Positions 6,660 through 14,189 of a stretch of 18,501 nt of DNA are shown piece by piece (positions within the stretch are counted from its first letter, which is position 1; each line of letters opens with the position of its first letter). A program made the translations under genes and the position numbers. Source of the DNA: an uncultured Oscillospiraceae bacterium (lineage in GTDB: Bacteria > Bacillota > Clostridia > Oscillospirales > Oscillospiraceae); the NCBI GenBank assembly GCA_934511165.1, contig CAKSWA010000041.1:1-18501 (forward strand). Direction: 5' to 3'. Below the pieces are notes generated by a model that did no database searches, was not told where the DNA came from, and saw only the letters and a list, made by a program, of their open reading frames with translations.

Positions 6660-7667
6660 ATGGACTATCGCTACGAAGCGCCTCCCATTCTGCGGGACTA
6701 TTTAACCTATCACGAAACGATCAAGGGTCACTCACGCGCCACGGCCGACGAGTATTTTCTTGATCTGCGAAACTTCTTTCGTTTTCTAAAGATCGAACGC
6801 GGACTTGTTCCGCGCGCGACGGAGCTATCCGAAATATCGATCCTTGACGTTGATCTGGAATTTGTCTCCCGTGTTACGTTGGCAGAGGTTTATGACTATC
6901 TGGCATTTCTATCCCGCGACAAGGCCAAATTTACGCGCGCTCGCAGCGAAGAATTCGGCCTGAACGCTGCATCCCGCGCGCGAAAGGTATCCAGCATCCG
7001 CGGCTTTTATAAGTATCTTACGACGAAAGCCAAGCTCCTGGACGAAAATCCTCTTCAGGATCTCGATTCCCCGCGTTCCAAGCGTTCTCTCCCCCGCTAT
7101 CTGACGCTGGAAGAGAGCGAACGCCTGCTCAACAGCGTAGACGGTATGCATAAGGAGCGCGATTACTGCATTTTAACGATATTCCTCAACTGTGGACTTC
7201 GTATTTCGGAAATTGCCGGAATGAATCTCTCGGATATCCGAAGCGACCATATCCGCGTCCTCGGTAAGGGAAATAAAGAGCGCGTCGTCTATCTCAACGA
7301 CGCCACGGCGCAGGCAATCAACGACTATCTCCTTGTCCGCCGGGACGTTGCCGCCATTGACCGGAACGCACTCTTTCTTTCCAGCCGCCGCACGCGTATT
7401 ACCCGCGAGGCGCTGCACGCGATGGTAAAAAAATCGCTGCTGCGTGCCGGTCTGGACGCCGAAAAGTACTCCGCGCACAAGCTACGCCACACGGCGGCAA
7501 CGCTGATGCTCTCCAACGGCGTAGACGTGCGGACGCTGCAGGAGCTTCTTGGACATGAGAACCTGAATACTACACAGATTTATACCCATGTGGACAATTC
7601 CGAACTTCGCATTGCAGCACAGGCAAATCCTCTCGGAAAGTTCTCCCCGGAAAAGGGCGAAAAATAA
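6660..7667 (+). CDS. Tyrosine recombinase, XerC/XerD-like
   Basis: This is a 335-aa phage-integrase-family recombinase that cuts and rejoins DNA through a phosphotyrosine. All six catalytic residues can be placed: Arg181 in LNCGLRISEIAGM, Lys203 in VLGKGNKERVVYL, His273 and Arg276 in HKLRHTAATLML, His299 in LLGHENLNTTQ, and Tyr308 in IYTHV. An N-terminal SAM-like DNA-binding domain covers about residues 10-125. It is about 35-40 residues longer than typical XerC/D, the extra length lying in the N-terminal domain (about 47-75 and 88-103). GAGG at 6649-6652 is 7 nt before the ATG. It could be the chromosome dimer resolvase or a XerC-type paralogue; these cannot be told apart without alignment. 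The following gene begins 30 nt later. No prophage or integrative element is visible next to it. Confidence 0.85.
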   Translation: MDYRYEAPPILRDYLTYHETIKGHSRATADEYFLDLRNFFRFLKIERGLVPRATELSEISILDVDLEFVSRVTLAEVYDYLAFLSRDKAKFTRARSEEFGLNAASRARKVSSIRGFYKYLTTKAKLLDENPLQDLDSPRSKRSLPRYLTLEESERLLNSVDGMHKERDYCILTIFLNCGLRISEIAGMNLSDIRSDHIRVLGKGNKERVVYLNDATAQAINDYLLVRRDVAAIDRNALFLSSRRTRITREALHAMVKKSLLRAGLDAEKYSAHKLRHTAATLMLSNGVDVRTLQELLGHENLNTTQIYTHVDNSELRIAAQANPLGKFSPEKGEK

Positions 7668-7697
7668 AAACACTCTCAAACGGAGCCGAAGAACTAT

Positions 7698-9086
7698 ATG
7701 GTCTTTTCAAGTATCCTCTTCCTGTTTGTTTATCTGCCGGTTGTGCTGGCGGTATATTATCTTGTACCGGCGCGGTTTCGGAATCTCTGGCTTTTTATCG
7801 TAAATCTCGTGTTTTACGGCTGGGGCGAGCCGGTATACATTTTGCTGATGGTTTTTTCCATCGCGCTGAACTATGCCGCCGGACTTCTCATTGCCCGGTA
7901 CCGGCTGACCGACGATAAAAAAGCGCGAACCGTTTTGACGGTCAACACCGTTGTCAATCTTGCGCTTCTCGTTTTCTTCAAGTATTTTGACCTTTTGGCG
8001 GCAACACTAAGCCGCATCCCCGGCATAAACATTCCCGCACTTGGGCTTACGCTCCCGATCGGCATTTCGTTCTACACATTTCAAACGATGTCCTACCCGA
8101 TCGATGTATACCGCGGGGACACCGAGGAGCAGAAAAATTTCATCCGCTTCGGCACGTTCGTAGCGCTTTTCCCGCAGCTGATTGCCGGGCCGATTGTACG
8201 GTATAAGGACGTTGCCTCCCAGCTCGGCGCGCGGCGGCTCAGCTCCGAGCAGTTTTCCTCTGGTGTCCAGCGCTTTGCCATCGGTTTCGGGAAAAAGGTA
8301 TTGATCGCCAACAACATCGGCGCACTTTGGGATGTCTATGCTGCGGCACCGGAACTGAGCTTTGCCGGAGCGTGGCTCGGCGCTCTCGCCTTTTCCCTTC
8401 AGCTCTACTTTGATTTTTCCGGCTATTCGGATATGGCCATCGGTCTCGGGCGGATGCTCGGCTTTGAATTTCTCGAAAATTTCAACTATCCATACATATC
8501 AAAAAGCGTCACGGAATTCTGGCGGCGCTGGCATATGTCTCTCGGCACATGGTTCCGCGATTATCTGTATATTCCTCTCGGCGGTAACCGCCGCGGTCTG
8601 CCCCGCCAGATTTTGAATATTCTCATCGTCTGGGCACTTACAGGACTCTGGCACGGCGCAAACTGGACGTTCCTGCTTTGGGGACTGTATTATGCGGTTT
8701 TTCTGATCCTGGAAAAAATTTTCCTTCTCAAAATGCTGGAAAAAGTGCCGGTATTGGCGCATATCTATGCGCTGCTCGTCGCCATCGTGGGCTGGATGCT
8801 CTTCCAGCTCAATTCCGTCGGCGAGGTCATACACTACTGGAGCACGATGTTCGGGGCAAGCGGCATAGCGGCCACAGCAGCCGACGCTTTCTACGCCCGC
8901 AGCTACGCCGTCATTCTTCTCATCGCCGCTATCGCGGCAACTCCCCTCCCCAAAATGCTCTTTGCGCGCATCCCGCAAAAGGTGCGCAGCGTATTGACGC
9001 CGGTGCTTGTGGCGCTCTGCCTTGTCGTTTCCACGGCGTATCTCGTTGACGCTACATATAATCCGTTTTTGTACTTCCGCTTCTGA
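7698..9086 (+). CDS. MBOAT family O-acyltransferase (AlgI/DltB-like)
   Basis: This 462-aa polytopic membrane protein belongs to the MBOAT superfamily, whose AlgI branch passes acyl groups, usually acetyl, across the membrane toward extracytoplasmic polysaccharides. Signatures are LPIGISFYTFQTMSY near 119-133, LQLYFDFSGYSDMAIGLGR near 235-252, FWRRWHMSLGTWFRDYLY near 274-291, and the catalytic-type His319 in TGLWHGANWTF. Many hydrophobic segments run from the N-terminus to the end. The SD is weak (GGAG at 7682-7685, 12 nt before the ATG), so coupling to the upstream recombinase transcript is likely. It is followed after 14 nt by a DHHW-family partner, the usual arrangement for a two-component acylation module. 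The acceptor is not evident; the glycosyltransferases nearby suggest a surface or spore glycan. DltB is less likely because no other dlt genes are present. Confidence 0.9.
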   Translation: MVFSSILFLFVYLPVVLAVYYLVPARFRNLWLFIVNLVFYGWGEPVYILLMVFSIALNYAAGLLIARYRLTDDKKARTVLTVNTVVNLALLVFFKYFDLLAATLSRIPGINIPALGLTLPIGISFYTFQTMSYPIDVYRGDTEEQKNFIRFGTFVALFPQLIAGPIVRYKDVASQLGARRLSSEQFSSGVQRFAIGFGKKVLIANNIGALWDVYAAAPELSFAGAWLGALAFSLQLYFDFSGYSDMAIGLGRMLGFEFLENFNYPYISKSVTEFWRRWHMSLGTWFRDYLYIPLGGNRRGLPRQILNILIVWALTGLWHGANWTFLLWGLYYAVFLILEKIFLLKMLEKVPVLAHIYALLVAIVGWMLFQLNSVGEVIHYWSTMFGASGIAATAADAFYARSYAVILLIAAIAATPLPKMLFARIPQKVRSVLTPVLVALCLVVSTAYLVDATYNPFLYFRF

Positions 9087-9100
9087 CGGAAGGAGGCTCT

Positions 9101-10219
9101 ATGATGTCCAAAACAACCAACCGAATCATTACCGTCCTCTTTTCCGCATTCATCGGCGGTTTTTTCGTCCTGAACCTTTTGCTGCCGGACAAGGACTTTT
9201 CCGAAAAGGAAAACCGGCAGCTGCAAACGCTGCCGAAGTTCACCTTCTCCTCCCTCTTTTCCGGTACCTTTGCCACGCGCTTTGAATCCTATTGCAGCGA
9301 CCAGTTTGCCGGCCGCGATGTTTGGATTGAAACAAAAGCGGGCGCGGAGCTTGCACAGGGGAAGCAGCAGAACAACGGCGTATTCCTCTGCGGCGGCGAA
9401 CGGCTGATTGAGCCCTTCACCGCGCCGGAGCCGGACACGCTTTCTGCCGCGGTACAGGCGGCGGATTCTCTTGCAGATACCGGCGTTCCGGTATCACTCG
9501 CGCTGATCCCCACATCAGCACAGTTTTATGCCGAACTCCTGCCGGACGGCGCGCCGAACGATGACCAGCAAGCGGTGATTAATGGCGCCTATGCACAGAC
9601 GGCGCTTGAAACATTCGATCTCTCCTCCGCTCTCACGGCGCACGGCAGCGAATATATTTTCTACCGCACCGACCACCATTGGACATCTCTCGGCGCGTAC
9701 TATGCCGCCAATGTCCTGCGTGCCGCATGGGGATTGCCGGAAATCGAAAAAGCGGCGCTTTCGCCGGAAATCATCTCTGATAGCTTCCAGGGAACACTCT
9801 ATTCTTCCTCCGGTTTTTTCTGGGTCGCCCCGGACGAGATGGAAACGCTGATTGCCGCGCCGGAGGGCGCGTCCGTCACCCGGAAGGAAACGAACGGAAC
9901 GGAGCAGACGCTTCCGCTTTACAATTACGACAAGCTCGCCATTAAGGACAAATACACGTTTTTCCTTGGCGGGAACATTCCCTGCGCCGTTGTCGATACC
10001 GGGACGGCGGATGCCCCTTCCCTGCTCATTCTGCGTGATTCCTACGCAGACTCGCTTGTGCCGTTCCTGACAGACGCCTTTTCCGAAATCCATCTGATCG
10101 ATCTCCGGTATTATACCGGATCCGTCAAGGAGTATATTGCGGAAAATAACATTGATCACGTACTCTTACTCTATAGCACCGACAATTTCTGCTCCGATTC
10201 CAGCCGAAGGATTTTTTAA
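9101..10219 (+). CDS. DHHW/AlgX-like SGNH-type protein, O-acetylation partner
   Basis: The 372-aa protein has one N-terminal membrane anchor (about residues 9-28) followed by an extracytoplasmic domain. It starts with the family signature FSEKENRQLQTLPKF (33-47), carries the name-giving DHHW at 191-194 in YRTDHHWTSLGAYY, and has LLILRDSYADS near 308-318, whose Ser314 is the likely nucleophile position. AlgX/AlgJ-like proteins of this type take the acyl group from the MBOAT partner and place it on polysaccharide. The SD GGAAGGAGG at 9088-9096 is very strong; ATG 9104 has better spacing (7 nt) than ATG 9101 (4 nt), so the start may be one codon later. It sits 14 nt after the MBOAT gene and ends just before a strong bidirectional terminator. 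The substrate is inferred only from neighbours. Confidence 0.85.
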   Translation: MMSKTTNRIITVLFSAFIGGFFVLNLLLPDKDFSEKENRQLQTLPKFTFSSLFSGTFATRFESYCSDQFAGRDVWIETKAGAELAQGKQQNNGVFLCGGERLIEPFTAPEPDTLSAAVQAADSLADTGVPVSLALIPTSAQFYAELLPDGAPNDDQQAVINGAYAQTALETFDLSSALTAHGSEYIFYRTDHHWTSLGAYYAANVLRAAWGLPEIEKAALSPEIISDSFQGTLYSSSGFFWVAPDEMETLIAAPEGASVTRKETNGTEQTLPLYNYDKLAIKDKYTFFLGGNIPCAVVDTGTADAPSLLILRDSYADSLVPFLTDAFSEIHLIDLRYYTGSVKEYIAENNIDHVLLLYSTDNFCSDSSRRIF

Positions 10220-10236
10220 ATTTCATATTCCCTATG

Positions 10237-10278
10237 AAATACGGCAGCTTATCCCCAACGGGGATAGCTGCCGTATTT
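10237..10278. terminator. Strong bidirectional terminator between convergent genes
   Basis: AAATACGGCAGCT at 10237-10249 pairs perfectly with 10266-10278. The stem continues as ATCCCC (10251-10256) with GGGGAT (10260-10265) around a 3-base loop, with one bulged T. The A/T ends give a T-run on both strands. It terminates the DHHW gene on plus and the PMT-family gene on minus. Confidence 0.9.
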
Positions 10279-10295
10279 ACAATTTTATTGGAAGA

Positions 10296-12050
10296 TTATA
10301 CCGCTCCGAAAAAGAGCTGGCCGCATGGAAGCGCGTATTCCAGGAACTGCGCATAGAGCCGCGGCATCGGCAGGCCGGAGGCCGCCGGGTACATAAGCAC
10401 AAAGTACGCAGCGGCAACGCCGAGCCAGATCCACTTGACTCTTTCGGGCAGTTCTCCGCTCTCTTCCAGATGCTGCAAAAAGAGGATAGCGGCCAGAACA
10501 ACAAACGGGAACGTTGTGAAGAAGTGGTATTGGAATGTGCAGCGCGGCACAAGCGCCCACGGAAGATAGTTTGCCGCAATCGCGATAAGGAGGATATACC
10601 CTGCCTGCTTCCAATGCGCAGATTCTTTCTTCGTGCGCCGGAACACTGCTTCCACTGCAAGCAGAATAGCTCCGATGGCGGAGACCCACCACACCGCCGG
10701 GCTGCCGGTCGAGGAGATGCTGGAAACGCGGTTTTCGCCGAGCGAGCGGAAGTAAAACCATACGGAACGGGACGTGAAAGGCCATTCATACCATGCCGAC
10801 TGGCAGGTATGGGTGGCGGTCAGGTCGTGATGGTACCGGTACATGGACTCCTGCTGCTGCAATACGAGCGCAATGCTGCCGACGCCGTTCGGCTTCGTCG
10901 CTTCATACCGGAAAAACGGGATATACGAAAGATAATAGATGAGCGCCGGGATGGCAAGGAAGAATACGCAGCAAAAGGCGACCGTCGCCCAGGTTCTGCG
11001 CCAGAATTCCTTTCGTGCGGAAACGTCCTTCCGGCAGGAAAAGCCGATGCGGATCATGTGCGCAAAGAACATTACCGCAAGTCCGGCTCCGGCATACAGT
11101 CCCGTCCATTTGGATGCCACACCGAGACCGAAGCTCACGCCGCACGCGCCGAGCGGGAGAAAGAGCTTTTTGAGCGGCGCTTTCATGTAGTCTACCTGGA
11201 TATAATCCGTCATGAACAGCACCATGAGCAGGATAAAGAAGAGGATGAAAACATCCACTGTAGCAATGCGCGTCTGCGTATAGTGCATCGTGTCCAGCGC
11301 AAGAAGCGCCGCTGCAAGAAATGCCAGGTCTCTCCGGCGGAACAGGCGCTTGGCCAGCGTAAAGAACACCGGCAGCATTGCCGCACCGAAAAGCGCCGGA
11401 ATGACGCGCCACCCGAACGGCTTCATTCCGAAAATCATAACGCCGAGCATGATGAGAATCTTGCCGAGCGGCGGGTGCGTCCATTCGTATACGCTCATGG
11501 TGTGAATAAACTCGTACGCCGTCCGGGCATGGTAGATTTCGTCAAAATACATGCCATTCAGATAGCTCGGCTCGTCCGGCACCGTATCCTGCTCATCGAG
11601 AAGCGCCGCGCCCTCCGTTGTTCCGGCGGCGAGCACCGCCGGGATACGGCTACCGGCAGCATCAAAGAAAGCAATCTCATTGAGAGAGACCGTTCCTGTC
11701 ACGCATTCAAGCGTTACATAGCGCGTATGCATTGCCGCGCTCTGCGTGCGCCAGGTAAACATCGTCGCATATTTCTGCGTATACTCGGCCGTGGAGCCAT
11801 CGTCGCCGGTGAATACAGCCGTCCCTTCGGCGATGTTGCCGTTTGTCCAGATCTCGGCAACATCGTATTCCGCGCCAAGATCGATGCGCACCGCCGCATC
11901 CTGTGATATCCATACGCTCGTCGGGAACGAGAGCGCGCCGAGATTCAGCAGCGTGAACACCGTATAAATGAGCGTCAGCGCCCACATCAGGCGTTTATCG
12001 CCGCAATCTAACCGTGTACTGCGTTCCTTGGATGAGAAAATCTCCCGCAC
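10296..12050 (-). CDS. PMT/GT39-family glycosyltransferase with F5/8C-like insert
   Basis: This 584-aa polytopic GT-C enzyme is of the protein O-mannosyltransferase (PMT) type, which uses lipid-linked sugar outside the membrane. After a first membrane helix (about 22-41) comes the stretch 45-135, which looks like a discoidin/F5-8C beta-sandwich (AVRIDLGAEYDVAEIWTNG early, RYVTLECVTGTVSLNEIAFF late). The catalytic-type NGMYFDEIYHARTAYE (Asp170, Glu171) and EWTHPPLGK (189-197) follow, then multiple hydrophobic helices. The start is a GTG at 12050 with a full GGAGGTGA at 12064-12057. That SD includes the stop codon of the upstream gene, and the gap between the two genes is only 6 nt. Tight operon structure with the preceding CBM-GT gene suggests the same glycan pathway. 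The protein or lipid acceptor is unknown. Confidence 0.85.
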   Translation of the reverse strand: MREIFSSKERSTRLDCGDKRLMWALTLIYTVFTLLNLGALSFPTSVWISQDAAVRIDLGAEYDVAEIWTNGNIAEGTAVFTGDDGSTAEYTQKYATMFTWRTQSAAMHTRYVTLECVTGTVSLNEIAFFDAAGSRIPAVLAAGTTEGAALLDEQDTVPDEPSYLNGMYFDEIYHARTAYEFIHTMSVYEWTHPPLGKILIMLGVMIFGMKPFGWRVIPALFGAAMLPVFFTLAKRLFRRRDLAFLAAALLALDTMHYTQTRIATVDVFILFFILLMVLFMTDYIQVDYMKAPLKKLFLPLGACGVSFGLGVASKWTGLYAGAGLAVMFFAHMIRIGFSCRKDVSARKEFWRRTWATVAFCCVFFLAIPALIYYLSYIPFFRYEATKPNGVGSIALVLQQQESMYRYHHDLTATHTCQSAWYEWPFTSRSVWFYFRSLGENRVSSISSTGSPAVWWVSAIGAILLAVEAVFRRTKKESAHWKQAGYILLIAIAANYLPWALVPRCTFQYHFFTTFPFVVLAAILFLQHLEESGELPERVKWIWLGVAAAYFVLMYPAASGLPMPRLYAQFLEYALPCGQLFFGAV

Positions 12051-12056
12051 GATCCG

Positions 12057-14057
12057 TCACCTCCGATCCGTCTGCCGAAAACCGTGTTCCAGGCACACCC
12101 AGGCAGTATAAAGAAACGTCAAAACCTCAAAAAGTGCGCACACGCCGGTCACGATCTGGTGCTGCAGCGAGCCACGGACGGCATCGGCAGCGGCGTTGGA
12201 CACAACGTACATCGCCGTCGTCTCGTTGAGGGCAAGGGCAACGCTCAAAAGCATGGACGAGATGAGAAGACGCCCATCCCGCGTTGCAAGGTAAGCCAAC
12301 ACCAGCAGCGCCATCACGGGGAACACATACCGCTCATGCATGTAGTGCCCAAAGGTAAAAATCATGAACATGCAGAAGGCCGCAGGGATCAGCAGCCGCT
12401 CCGGGCGAGCAGAAAGCGTCTCTCCGCCATTCCTCCGGCGCGAAACAACCTGCATCGCGATGGAGAGGATAACAGCGAGTACGATCGCTGCTGTGCCGAA
12501 GGCCTTGTAGGATATGCCGGGGATAAGCGCAAGCTCGGCAGACTTCCAGTTTCCGCCGCAGAGGGCAAGGAAATTGTAGGCCTCCACGCTGGCGTAATCG
12601 TATCCACCAGCAGAATTCAGAAACCGTTCAACGACCCAGAAAAAGCTTTGGTTCCCCCGGAACGGAAGTGAAACGGCAAGAATCACGAGCAGCGCCGCGG
12701 CAACGCCGCCAGCGGTGCGAAGAGCGTCCTCTTTTTTTCGAATCGAAAGGAGATATTCCGCGGCGAGCACAGGGCCGTAGATGAGCGCCTGCCACTTTGT
12801 CATGATCGCCAGGCCGTAGATCGCTCCGGCAGAGATGCGGCGTCCTTCGATCAGCTCGGAAAAGCTCAAAAGTAAAAGAAGCGTCAGAATGGAATCGATC
12901 TGTCCCCACGCGCCGGAAAGGATGACCGCCGCGGGATTAAAGATCGCCAAGCCGCCGATATACAGGCATGCGCTTTCGGAGAAGCCGTGTTTCCGGGCAA
13001 AACGCATGAGAAGCGCCGCGATCCCAACGTCAGCGGCATAGGCCGGGAGCATGTAGGCAAACACCGCGGCTCCCGACCCGGCGGGGATGTGGAAAACATC
13101 CAGCAGCCACGTTACGGCAGCGAGAACGAGCATGTATCCCGGCGGATAATCATACCACTCGTGGCCGGGCGCGGTATAAAACTGCGCCGTGCCGTTCTGT
13201 AGAATGTCGCGTCCCCACGCCTGCCAGCAGGTCATATCGTAATCATGACCGCCAAACAGGAGCGATAGGATCAGCCGAACGGCCGCGCCGGTCAAAACGA
13301 GGAGCAGAAAGCAATGCTGCACCGTTTTCCGGTCGGCAGGAAGCACATAGAATCTCTCCCGATTCCGGTAAAAGCCCCAGAGAAGGATACACGCGAGAAC
13401 GATTGCACAGACGATGAAGAGATGCAGATACGAGCGAAGCCGGATTGAGCGGGCCTCATCGGATTCGCTGACCGTTTTCGCAGCCTGCTGGGCCGGTTCC
13501 ACGAGCGCGACGGCCGCGGCGATCTCTTCCGGGTCGTTTGTCTGGACAAGCTCCGGCGCGCGGAATCGCGCCGTACCGGCGGATGTCTCGCTGTAGGAGC
13601 CAAGACGGAGCGCGAAATTGATGTAGCTCTGGTTTTCTCCGGTGCGAATGATCAGCGTTTCACGTGTCCAGTCAAAGCTGCCGGTACGCCCGGCGCTGAC
13701 GGCGTAGGTACCGTCGAGCGTGTAGTTATCCACCGAAAGACACACACCGCGCCCGCCGTGGACGCCCTCCGCAGATACTTCCGCCGAAAGACGGTACACC
13801 GTGTCGGGTTCAACCTTGACCATCTGGCATACGCGCACGTCGTTTTCCGCGGCGGAGGTGACGATCAGCGCCCCATCCTCTGTAAATACGGAATAGGGCT
13901 CCGCATCGTAGGCCACGGTATCCCACCCGTCCGGGACCTCCGGCGCGGAGAAGTCCGCGTTGGATAAGAGCGAGCCGTCGGCAAAGGCGGTGCCTTGCAG
14001 CACCGCGCAGATCAGCAGCAGAGAAAAAATGACATATATCGGTTTGCGCCGTTTCAT
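12057..14057 (-). CDS. GT-C membrane glycosyltransferase with N-terminal CBM-like domain
   Basis: The 666-aa protein begins with a signal peptide (about 1-26, cleavage plausible after TAFA). An extracytoplasmic module follows at about 28-170, resembling family 4/9 carbohydrate-binding domains (LLSNADFSAPEVPDGW start, then beta-rich sequence with Trp and Asn). A membrane helix at about 210-230 leads into a polytopic GT-C domain with GGHDYDMTCWQAWGRDI (269-285; Asp272 and Asp274 are candidate catalytic residues) and WYDYPPGYMLVLAAV. The fold suggests transfer of a sugar from polyprenyl phosphate outside the cell; donor and acceptor cannot be read. The ATG at 14057 has GGGAGG at 14070-14065 with 7-nt spacing. 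It is the first gene of a two-gene minus operon. The N-terminal family assignment is a visual impression only. Confidence 0.75.
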   Translation of the reverse strand: MKRRKPIYVIFSLLLICAVLQGTAFADGSLLSNADFSAPEVPDGWDTVAYDAEPYSVFTEDGALIVTSAAENDVRVCQMVKVEPDTVYRLSAEVSAEGVHGGRGVCLSVDNYTLDGTYAVSAGRTGSFDWTRETLIIRTGENQSYINFALRLGSYSETSAGTARFRAPELVQTNDPEEIAAAVALVEPAQQAAKTVSESDEARSIRLRSYLHLFIVCAIVLACILLWGFYRNRERFYVLPADRKTVQHCFLLLVLTGAAVRLILSLLFGGHDYDMTCWQAWGRDILQNGTAQFYTAPGHEWYDYPPGYMLVLAAVTWLLDVFHIPAGSGAAVFAYMLPAYAADVGIAALLMRFARKHGFSESACLYIGGLAIFNPAAVILSGAWGQIDSILTLLLLLSFSELIEGRRISAGAIYGLAIMTKWQALIYGPVLAAEYLLSIRKKEDALRTAGGVAAALLVILAVSLPFRGNQSFFWVVERFLNSAGGYDYASVEAYNFLALCGGNWKSAELALIPGISYKAFGTAAIVLAVILSIAMQVVSRRRNGGETLSARPERLLIPAAFCMFMIFTFGHYMHERYVFPVMALLVLAYLATRDGRLLISSMLLSVALALNETTAMYVVSNAAADAVRGSLQHQIVTGVCALFEVLTFLYTAWVCLEHGFRQTDRR

Positions 14058-14103
14058 GAAATAGCCTCCCGAAAGGACCGTTTCTTAACCAATTTTGAAT
14101 TAT

Positions 14104-14132
14104 ATTTTATCACAGAGTGCTCACTATTGCAA
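14104..14132 (-). promoter_or_regulatory. Promoter of the minus-strand glycosyltransferase operon
   Basis: Read on minus, TTGCAA (14132-14127) is the -35 and TAAAAT (14109-14104) the -10, with 17 nt between. The -35 hexamer is palindromic and also serves as the -35 of the divergent plus promoter. A second -10-like TATAAT at 14104-14099 overlaps but lacks a good -35. Confidence 0.55.
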
Positions 14133-14154
14133 ACAGGGCGTAATTCAGTATAAT
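14127..14154 (+). promoter_or_regulatory. Promoter of the 629-aa membrane protein gene
   Basis: TTGCAA at 14127-14132 (-35) and a perfect TATAAT at 14149-14154 (-10) are separated by 16 nt. The predicted start is near 14161, about 29 nt before the ATG at 14190. The -35 is shared with the divergent operon. Confidence 0.65.
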
Positions 14155-14189
14155 AGCATTATATCCACAAGAAAAAGGATGGCAACAGC

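Noticed and set aside
10137..11906. A 589-codon open frame on plus opposite the PMT-family gene
   Set aside because: It has low-complexity Arg/His-rich translation with no family motif, begins inside the DHHW gene and crosses its terminator, and is fully antisense to a convincing membrane protein.
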